DNA from: an uncultured Atopobiaceae bacterium
GTDB lineage: Bacteria > Actinomycetota > Coriobacteriia > Coriobacteriales > Atopobiaceae
Length of the DNA: 7,275 nucleotides
Assembly (NCBI GenBank): GCA_905235165.1
Contig: CAJOKK010000077.1
Location: forward strand, 1-7,275
Direction of reading: 5' to 3'
Shown in pieces: positions 1-5,418 of the stretch. The notes under the pieces were generated by a model that saw only the letters and a program-made list of their open reading frames with translations, was not told the origin of the DNA and made no database searches. Numbering within the stretch: the first letter of the stretch is position 1; every line of letters starts with the position of its first letter. A program made the position numbers and the translations under genes.

Positions 1-2
1 CT

Positions 3-1205
3 TCGCAGTCGGACCCGCTGAGGGCTGAGCAGGTGCCCTCGACACCCGAGCAGTTCGATATTGCCCGCGTCGTTTCCGCAGACCTTGAGGAGCTGGGTGC
101 CGAGGACGTGCGGGTTGATGAGCATGCCTACGTCACGGCCCACTGGCCGGCAAGCGGGGGTTGCGAAGACCTTCCGACCCTTGGCTTCTGCTGCCACCTT
201 GACACCGCTTGGCAGACCTATGGTGACAGCGTGCATCCGCAGGTCAGGCACTATGAGGGCGGCCGTCTCACTATCGGTATCGGTCGTGACGGCAAGGAGG
301 TTTGGATTGACCCAACGACAAACCCTGTCCTTGACCAGCTGGTGGATTGTGACCTCATCACCACGGACGGAAGCTCCCTGCTTGGGGGTGACGACAAGGC
401 TGGCATAGCCTTGTGCCTCTCGCTCATCAAGCGTCTCAAAGACGAGCCCGAGCTCGCGCATCCTCGCCTGGCCTTTGCCTTCGTGCCGGACGAGGAGATT
501 GGCCACGGTGCCGCCCTGCTCGATCTTGATGCCTTTGGCGCTGCCTATGGCTATACCATCGATGGCGGCCCCTTCGGTGAGTTTTGCTACGAGACCTTCA
601 ACGCTGCCGAGGCCCTGGTGCGCGCAACGGGCATTTCGGTTCACACGGGCGCGGCCAAGGGCATGATGATCAATGCCGCCGAGGCCATCATGCGCTTCCA
701 CCAGCTCATTCCCGCAGCGCAGCGCCCTGAGTTTACCGAGGGCTACGAGGGCTTTTACTACCTTGAGCGTATGCAGGGCAACTGCGAGGAGGCTCTGGCC
801 GACTACCTCATTCGCGATCACGACCAGGCAAAGGTCGAGAAGCGCAAGGAGCTGATGCGTACGGCGGTAGACCTCGTCAATCAGCAGTTTGGCAGCGAAG
901 TGCTCTCGATCGAGATTCACGACCAATACCACAACCTGGCCGACGTTGTCTTGCGTCCCGAGAACGCCCACCTCATCGAGAACGCTCGTGCGGCCTACGC
1001 GAGCGTGGGCAAAGAGATGATGTGCGTTCCCATGCGTGGTGGCACCGATGGCTCGCAGCTCTCCTTTAGGGGCTTTGCCTGTGCCAACATCTCGGGTTGC
1101 TACTACAACGCCCATGGCGTGCGCGAGTTCGTTCCCGTGCCCGAGCTTGAGAGTATGCTTGAGGTCCTGCTTGCGCTCGTGGGACGTTACGCGAGCGAGC
1201 AATAG
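3..1205 (+). CDS. pepT: Peptidase T-like tripeptidase (M20 zinc aminopeptidase), 5'-partial
   Basis: This gene encodes a cytosolic di-zinc aminopeptidase of the M20 family that resembles peptidase T, which releases the N-terminal residue from tripeptides. Numbering from the Val codon at 33, all expected metal and catalytic positions are visible: HLDT (His55, Asp57), the GGDDKAG motif (Asp120/121), DEE (catalytic Glu154, metal-binding Glu155), Asp177 in TIDGG, and a C-terminal His361 in YYNAHG. The VHTGAAKG segment (203-210) and RGGTDGSQLSF (335-345) also fit PepT. The GTG at 33 is probably not the start. The frame is open to the left edge, and the ten codons before it read SQSDPLRAEQ, running into VPST just as the internal TQS...VPSTEGQ region of known PepT does. 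About 15-20 N-terminal residues therefore lie outside the window. No internal frameshift is seen and the C-terminus is complete. The PepT assignment is strong; exact substrate preference is inferred from the family. Confidence 0.93.
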   Translation, partial: SQSDPLRAEQVPSTPEQFDIARVVSADLEELGAEDVRVDEHAYVTAHWPASGGCEDLPTLGFCCHLDTAWQTYGDSVHPQVRHYEGGRLTIGIGRDGKEVWIDPTTNPVLDQLVDCDLITTDGSSLLGGDDKAGIALCLSLIKRLKDEPELAHPRLAFAFVPDEEIGHGAALLDLDAFGAAYGYTIDGGPFGEFCYETFNAAEALVRATGISVHTGAAKGMMINAAEAIMRFHQLIPAAQRPEFTEGYEGFYYLERMQGNCEEALADYLIRDHDQAKVEKRKELMRTAVDLVNQQFGSEVLSIEIHDQYHNLADVVLRPENAHLIENARAAYASVGKEMMCVPMRGGTDGSQLSFRGFACANISGCYYNAHGVREFVPVPELESMLEVLLALVGRYASEQ

Positions 1206-1218
1206 GGAGGGGGAGCAT

Positions 1219-1872
1219 ATGGGCTACACCATCTACCTCGCGGGAGGTATCGCGTCGGGCAAGTCAACGGTGGCCGAGGAGCTTGAGCGTCTCGGAGCCT
1301 GGCGCATCGACCTCGATCGCGTTTCTCGAGAGGTGCTTGAGCCTGGCAGCCCATGCGTCCATGAGGTTGCCGCCGCCTTCGGAGAAGACCTGCTCGACGG
1401 CAAAACGGGAGAGCTTAACCGAGCCCTTCTCGCCGAGCGTGCCTTCGCCACGCCCGAGGCTGCCGCCCTTCTCGAGAAGATCGAGATTCCGGCCATTCGC
1501 GCGCGTCTTGCCGAGCATCTTGCCAACCCTCCCAGGGAGGCGCTTGACGCGCCTTGCTGCGTGGTTGAGGTGCCCCTGCTTGACCGCATGGACGACGCCC
1601 TCGACATGGCTGATGAGATCGTGGTGGTAAGCCTTCCCCTGGCCGAGCGTCGCGTGCGAGCCATCTCGCGTGGCATGACCGCAGCCGACTTTGACGCTCG
1701 CGCCGAAAAGCAGCCTACTGACGCATGGCTGTTGGCGCATGCCGATACCGTCTTCACCAATGATGGTACGCTTGAGGAGCTGCGTTCCAAGGTTGTTGCC
1801 TGGTGGGACGAGCATGTACGGGACTCTTGGCAAACGAAGGGAGGGAGAGCGGAGCATGGCGTCAAATCGTGA
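1219..1872 (+). CDS. coaE: Dephospho-CoA kinase
   Basis: CoaE phosphorylates the 3'-hydroxyl of dephospho-CoA with ATP, the last step of coenzyme A synthesis, in the cytosol. The 217-residue product is slightly longer than the usual ~200. It has a Walker A P-loop GGIASGKST (9-17), the IDLD motif (30-33, usually IDAD), SREVLEPGSP (36-45), LNR (66-68), the core strand VEVPLL (116-121), a lid-region RRVRAISR (144-151) and the closing ADTVFTNDG (175-183). The ATG at 1219 is chosen because GGAGG at 1206-1210 sits 8 nt before it and the protein then starts just ahead of the P-loop; the same frame is open further upstream inside pepT, but that part has no CoaE character. It follows pepT by 13 nt and overlaps the next gene by 17 nt, so co-transcription is likely. 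One oddity: the segment equivalent to the usual HP of CoaE reads IP here (Ile90-Pro91), so a commonly conserved histidine is absent. Confidence 0.95.
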   Translation: MGYTIYLAGGIASGKSTVAEELERLGAWRIDLDRVSREVLEPGSPCVHEVAAAFGEDLLDGKTGELNRALLAERAFATPEAAALLEKIEIPAIRARLAEHLANPPREALDAPCCVVEVPLLDRMDDALDMADEIVVVSLPLAERRVRAISRGMTAADFDARAEKQPTDAWLLAHADTVFTNDGTLEELRSKVVAWWDEHVRDSWQTKGGRAEHGVKS

Positions 1873-2455
1873 GGATTGCTTCTTTCGCTGGTTTCGCGTT
1901 CTGCCGCTCTCACTTGTGGCGATGTGTGCCCTGCTCGCCGCCCTTCTCTCCATGGCCCCAAGCTTTCTGATGAGGAGCTTGTTTGTTCCCGTCAAGCACG
2001 AGCAGGCCATTCTGGACTCGTCGACGCGCCACAACGTAGACCCCTTGTTAGCCTGCTCGATTATCAGCTGCGAGTCAGGTTGGCGCGAGGATGCGGAGTC
2101 GGGAGTCGGTGCGCAGGGTCTGATGCAGATGATGGACCAGACGGCTGACATGCTGGTTGCCTTCAACTACGTGGATGGCAGCAGCTACTCTCCTCAGAAC
2201 CTCATGGATCCAGAGACGAATATCGAGTTCGGCTGTGCCTTCTTGCAGTACCTCCAAGACAACCTTGAAAATCGCGACGAGATTATCGCCGCATACAACG
2301 CCGGGTTGGGTGCGGTGCAAGACTGGTCGGAAGGTAGCGTCTCGTCGTTGTCCGACGCGATTACCTATCCGGAGACTCGCATGTACCTGATCCGGGTGAA
2401 CGAGACCTACGATGCCTACCAGAGCTTCTATGACTCCGACCTGCAGCCAAAATAG
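1856..2455 (+). CDS. Membrane-anchored lytic transglycosylase (SLT / GH23 domain)
   Basis: The 199-residue product looks like a small peptidoglycan lytic transglycosylase that cleaves glycan strands outside the membrane, leaving 1,6-anhydro ends. Residues ~15-38 form one hydrophobic helix after a charged N-terminus with several arginines, consistent with an N-in membrane anchor or uncleaved signal. The SLT domain follows from ~47: VDPLLACSIISCESGW carries the presumed catalytic Glu73, then GVGAQGLMQMM (83-93), the NLMDPETNIEFGCAFL segment (115-130), AAYNAG (145-150) and YPETRMYLIRV (171-181), in the order expected for Slt70-type domains. The usual ESGF-x-P motif is ESGW-R-E here. The ATG at 1856 is preferred over in-frame upstream codons because it gives a proper anchor helix and has a purine-rich GGAGGGAG stretch at 1840-1847. 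The start overlaps the end of coaE by 17 nt, which suggests translational coupling. No binding modules accompany the domain. The specific physiological role is not determined. Confidence 0.88.
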   Translation: MASNREDCFFRWFRVLPLSLVAMCALLAALLSMAPSFLMRSLFVPVKHEQAILDSSTRHNVDPLLACSIISCESGWREDAESGVGAQGLMQMMDQTADMLVAFNYVDGSSYSPQNLMDPETNIEFGCAFLQYLQDNLENRDEIIAAYNAGLGAVQDWSEGSVSSLSDAITYPETRMYLIRVNETYDAYQSFYDSDLQPK

Positions 2456-2456
2456 A

Positions 2457-2512
2457 AAGCCCTAGCAACAAAGACGCTCGTCGCTAGGGCTTGGTAGCCG
2501 TTGGTTTTCTTG
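2457..2512. terminator. Probable bidirectional Rho-independent terminator between convergent genes
   Basis: A perfect 10-bp inverted repeat, AAGCCCTAGC (2457-2466) and GCTAGGGCTT (2483-2492), encloses a 16-nt loop that can itself pair GAC with GTC around GCTC. It begins immediately after the transglycosylase stop. Reading rightward a T-rich stretch (TTGGTTTTCTTG, 2501-2512) follows after a short gap. Reading leftward on the minus strand the stem is followed directly by TCTATTTTGG. Both neighbouring genes end here, so one hairpin serving both directions fits. The leftward U-run is closer to the stem and may be the stronger one. The terminator call is an inference from symmetry and position. 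Confidence 0.75.
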
Positions 2513-2526
2513 ATTTGGGATGGGCC

Positions 2527-5265
2527 CTACAGCGTTGGGCTGAGCGAGTGGTAGACGCCCATCAGCACGTCGTCGCCCGTGGCACTGAAGAGCAGGCCCA
2601 CGAGCGGTTGCGCTGTCCAGAAGATGCCCTCGTCGATGCAGTTTGCGGCGGCGCCAAGCGTTCGGCGCAGGTCAGACGCATCGCAGCCGAGCGGGATGCC
2701 CTCCTTGGCAAGCAGGGCAATGACCTCGTCCTCTTTAAGCGCGTGCAGATTCTCGTTTGAGCTCAACAGGTCATTGAGCTCTTCGTGCGACTGCTCCGAG
2801 ATTTCGGTTTGCCAGGTAAGCGAGCGTTCGTAGCAGGCAACGGCAAGGTCTTCTCGCCCGAGCTTCCATTCCAGGAAGGCAAGGCGGTAGTGGCATATGG
2901 CCGCATCGCGTGGAGTGCTCGCAAGGCGCAGCATCGACTTGAGGAGGTCGGCTGCCTCATAGGTTCTTGACTGGTGCTCAAGAATGCGCACCTTGCGCAG
3001 GGAGGCCTGAATGGACGCAGGCGCAATGCGGCAGAGCTCCTCGGCGCACTCCATGGCCTTCTCGATCTCGCCCAGTGAGCCGTAAACGAAAGAGAGCGTG
3101 GAGAGGGCGTTGAAGTAGGCGTCGGGAACGAGGCAGACCTTGCGCTGATGGTCATCGACATCAAGGTTGAAGCGTATACGTTCGGCAACCGAACCGAAGT
3201 AGCGATAGATGGTGTCGCTGTCGTCGAGGTAGACGCCGAGCGAGCGGAGCGGCGAAAGGGCTTCTGAAAGCACGGTCGTGACGCGCTCGATGCCCTCGGG
3301 CTCGTCGGATTCCGCCAAGATCTCCTCAGAGAGGGCAACGGCCTGCTCAAGGGTGTTGCCTCCCACAAAAATGCGGCGAAGCTTCTCCTCGTCTTGCGCG
3401 TCTACGCTGCCATCGAGAAGCGCCTCGATGGTGCGATTGCATGCCTCGTTCACGGTGATGTCGCGCGATTCGTAGAGCTCTCGCTTGAGTTTGGAGACGA
3501 GCTGCTCAGTTGAGCTGCCTCCCTCTTCGTAGAGTTTGTCCCAGGCGGCAAAGCGAGCGGCGTTTTCGTTGATTCCCAGTTCGCTGACCTTTCGGGCGCC
3601 CGTGATGGCGCGAAGCATATCGGATGTGGGGTTGTCGTTGAGCTCGGGGTAATCAAAGCGCCACTTGGGCGAGACGAGCTCGTCATCGAGGGCGAGGAGC
3701 GGCTCGACCGGCTCGAACCAGCCGTCCTGACCCAACGAGGCTCGGATGGCCTCGCTGCTGGGGAAGGCACCTTCCTCAAGCGAGTTGCCCCTTCCTATGA
3801 GTGAGGTGAGCTCGTCGATACTTGCCTGGTCAAAACGGACGGACAGGAGCGTCTGGCTACTCTGGGCCTCATGGCAGTTTACGTAGACCGTCGAGATGAG
3901 CGGCCTGTCTGCAAGTTTTGAGTGGTCGATGGTGTTACTCGCTAGCAGCGTTGCTAAGCGCAGTGCGTAGCTGCGTGCAAGGGTGGCCTGCTCCTTGGGG
4001 TCTGAGGTGAAGATGGCCATGCAGCGGGGGCGAGGCGTCTCAAGCGAGATGGCCGCAACGCCCTTCTCGACGTTGACGCGCTGATCGTAAGAGAATCGAA
4101 AGGGCGTGATGGCGCATTCGGCTGCAGACGAGATGTTTGCGCGCACCGCCCATTCGCCCTTGAGCTCCGAGACGTCCCTTCCGGGGCAGGCGGCCTCGAT
4201 GACCTGCCGAGGGTTGTAGGGGGCGATATGCTGGTTCGATAGCTGTGAGAAGACCCTGTGCGCAATAGCGGGATACGACTCGTCAACCGTGAAGGTTCGG
4301 TTGCCGCCCAGGTCTTGGTTGACGTTGAGCGCCGCTTCAACAGAAACGAAGCGGTCGTAGTCTGCCTCAGAAAGTGAGTCGGTGTCCATGCGCAGCCAGA
4401 AGTGGTGGGTGCGGGCAAGGCGCCCTGCCTCAATGGTCGGAGCGTCCTCCCAACGCATGAGACCGCTTGCCTGGAGCATGCTCGTCAGGTGACGGTTGCC
4501 TGCGCTTTCCTTTGCGACTTCGTGCCGCACAAAGTCTTGCAGGGTGGCGAAGACGTTGTGAGAGCGCGTGACAAGCCCCGCCAGCTCGTCAGAGGCAGAA
4601 GGTGTGCTGTTCTTCGCTGGGACCGTTCCGCGCTTTCGCTTTGGTGGTGCCTGCTCCGGTAGGGGAGGTGCCGAGACGGTTACGGTAAACCCGTGCTCGG
4701 GAGAGGCACTGGCGGCGGTTTCGATGACGGTGGGCATGCCCGCAGAGTTGGCGTCGGCAGCGTCAGCGGGAATAACCTCGTCGCTCTGGCCTACGCTTTG
4801 GGAGCTTGTTGCTAGGGGCTTGTTCGTGCTGCCGGAGCCAGCGATAAGCTCCCGGGAGATGAGCTCTCGGTCATCGGAAGACGAAGGAGACGAGTTCTTC
4901 TCGTCTGCGTCTGCCTCGTGCTTGGGCTTCTTCTCGGGCGCACCGAGGTGTGCGGCGGCTGCTTGCGAAGAGCTTGACTGTGGCGCATGCATGTCGGGCA
5001 CATAGCTTTCCCTGCCAGCGGCATTGCCCTGGTTCATGCCCTTGCGGAGGAACTTTAATCCGAGGGCAGCGAAACCCGCGCCAAAGAGAAGGGCAACAAC
5101 GACGGCACCAAAGTCATCGTGATCAAACAGGAGCGAAATCGCGGCGACGAGGAAGAACGCCGCGAACAAAAGCAAGCAGGAGCCAAGGAGGACAAAGAGT
5201 ACGGCTAAGAAGGTACCGCCACGCTCTGCTCGATGGACGGGGTGGTCGTGTGGTGTGGCGCACAT
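2527..5265 (-). CDS. Uncharacterised membrane-anchored protein with C-terminal TPR-like repeats
   Basis: I do not recognise this 912-residue protein. Its N-terminus holds two hydrophobic helices (about 19-47 and 51-72) joined by an acidic turn (DHDD) and followed by KFLRKG, so by the positive-inside rule both ends face the cytosol. Residues ~80-230 form a Ser/Ala/Pro/acidic low-complexity linker, probably disordered, with a basic KRKR cluster at 209-212. From ~235 to 540 there is a folded-looking mixed region without a motif I can name, then a helical region (~550-700). The final third has TPR-like helix pairs: ~716-750 (ending LCRIAP), ~751-784 and ~790-820 (LAFLEWKLGREDLAVACYERSL). A role as a scaffold or assembly factor is only a guess from TPRs plus anchor. 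The ATG at 5265 is supported by GGGAGAGG at 5269-5276 just upstream and by giving an intact membrane hairpin. It converges with the transglycosylase gene and diverges from uvrB, so it is its own transcription unit. No frameshift is seen. Confidence 0.85.
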   Translation of the reverse strand: MCATPHDHPVHRAERGGTFLAVLFVLLGSCLLLFAAFFLVAAISLLFDHDDFGAVVVALLFGAGFAALGLKFLRKGMNQGNAAGRESYVPDMHAPQSSSSQAAAAHLGAPEKKPKHEADADEKNSSPSSSDDRELISRELIAGSGSTNKPLATSSQSVGQSDEVIPADAADANSAGMPTVIETAASASPEHGFTVTVSAPPLPEQAPPKRKRGTVPAKNSTPSASDELAGLVTRSHNVFATLQDFVRHEVAKESAGNRHLTSMLQASGLMRWEDAPTIEAGRLARTHHFWLRMDTDSLSEADYDRFVSVEAALNVNQDLGGNRTFTVDESYPAIAHRVFSQLSNQHIAPYNPRQVIEAACPGRDVSELKGEWAVRANISSAAECAITPFRFSYDQRVNVEKGVAAISLETPRPRCMAIFTSDPKEQATLARSYALRLATLLASNTIDHSKLADRPLISTVYVNCHEAQSSQTLLSVRFDQASIDELTSLIGRGNSLEEGAFPSSEAIRASLGQDGWFEPVEPLLALDDELVSPKWRFDYPELNDNPTSDMLRAITGARKVSELGINENAARFAAWDKLYEEGGSSTEQLVSKLKRELYESRDITVNEACNRTIEALLDGSVDAQDEEKLRRIFVGGNTLEQAVALSEEILAESDEPEGIERVTTVLSEALSPLRSLGVYLDDSDTIYRYFGSVAERIRFNLDVDDHQRKVCLVPDAYFNALSTLSFVYGSLGEIEKAMECAEELCRIAPASIQASLRKVRILEHQSRTYEAADLLKSMLRLASTPRDAAICHYRLAFLEWKLGREDLAVACYERSLTWQTEISEQSHEELNDLLSSNENLHALKEDEVIALLAKEGIPLGCDASDLRRTLGAAANCIDEGIFWTAQPLVGLLFSATGDDVLMGVYHSLSPTL

Positions 5266-5311
5266 AGGCCTCTCCCAACGATTGCGGTTCGTGGTGCAAC
5301 GTTACGGCCTG

Positions 5312-5317
5312 ATTCTA
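5312..5317 (-). promoter_or_regulatory. Candidate -10 element for the 912-residue protein gene
   Basis: Read on the minus strand this is TAGAAT, matching five of six bases of the sigma70-type TATAAT. It lies about 47 nt upstream of the ATG at 5265, giving a short leader that contains the ribosome-binding site. No good -35 hexamer is found at 16-18 nt, so the assignment rests on the -10 alone and on position. Confidence 0.35.
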
Positions 5318-5340
5318 CAGCGTGCGTTAGCTGCGGTGAG

Positions 5341-5366
5341 CAGGCAAGCCGCCCGTCGGTTGCCTG
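5341..5366. repeat. Inverted repeat in the divergent intergenic region
   Basis: CAGGCAA (5341-5347) and TTGCCTG (5360-5366) are perfect 7-bp inverted arms separated by 12 nt. Allowing one bulged G at 5348, CCG and CGG inside extend this to a 10-bp stem with a CCCGT loop. No T-run follows on either strand, so it does not look like a terminator. It sits between the two divergent candidate promoters, and its right arm overlaps the best -35-like hexamer of uvrB (TTGCCT, 5360-5365). A protein-binding dyad is possible; chance is also possible at this length. Confidence 0.4.
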
Positions 5367-5390
5367 TGGGGCGCAAAAGTGGAGTACACT
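5360..5390 (+). promoter_or_regulatory. Candidate uvrB promoter
   Basis: TTGCCT (5360-5365, four of six to TTGACA) and TACACT (5385-5390, four of six to TATAAT) are spaced 19 nt apart, slightly longer than the ideal 17. Transcription would begin near 5397, leaving a leader of about 22 nt that includes the ribosome-binding site. Both hexamers are imperfect and the spacing is wide, so the call is tentative. Confidence 0.4.
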
Positions 5391-5396
5391 AGTTCG
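5383..5396. promoter_or_regulatory. Candidate LexA (SOS) operator upstream of uvrB
   Basis: The sequence AGTACACTAGTTCG resembles the Gram-positive/actinobacterial LexA box, whose core is CGAAC-N4-GTTCG. The right half GTTCG is exact; the left half reads AGTAC, with two differences. It overlaps the putative -10 (5385-5390) of uvrB, where a repressor would block initiation. uvrB is a known SOS gene in several bacteria, which supports the reading. The match is partial and the left half is weak, so this is a candidate only. Confidence 0.4.
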
Positions 5397-5405
5397 AAAA
5401 CCGAC

Positions 5406-5413
5406 GAGAGGGG
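5406..5413 (+). promoter_or_regulatory. Ribosome-binding site supporting the uvrB GTG start
   Basis: The purine run GAGAGGGG ends 5 nt before the GTG at 5419. The frame is open further upstream through the intergenic region, but no other in-frame start codon there has a comparable site, so this element decides the start. Confidence 0.65.
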
Positions 5414-5418
5414 CTGCT

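Noticed and set aside
1036..1218. Upstream extension of the coaE frame inside the peptidase gene
   Set aside because: The segment has no CoaE similarity and lies over conserved peptidase sequence; the ATG at 1219 has a strong ribosome-binding site and the right distance to the P-loop.
1691..1855. Upstream extension of the transglycosylase frame inside coaE
   Set aside because: It overlaps the conserved CoaE C-terminal motifs in another frame and would push the membrane helix far from the N-terminus; the ATG at 1856 is better.
1233..2166. Long minus-strand open frames opposite coaE and the transglycosylase gene
   Set aside because: Their translations are rich in Arg/Ser/Ala with no family motifs, and the plus strand carries clear CoaE and SLT motifs. 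They are the usual antisense openness of GC-rich coding sequence.
4402..5267. Plus-strand open frames opposite the N-terminal part of the 912-residue protein gene
   Set aside because: No motif, no good ribosome-binding site, and low-complexity composition that mirrors the Ser/Ala-rich linker encoded on the other strand.
5341..5380. The intergenic inverted repeat as a Rho-independent terminator
   Set aside because: Neither strand has a T-run after the stem, and no gene ends nearby that would need it.
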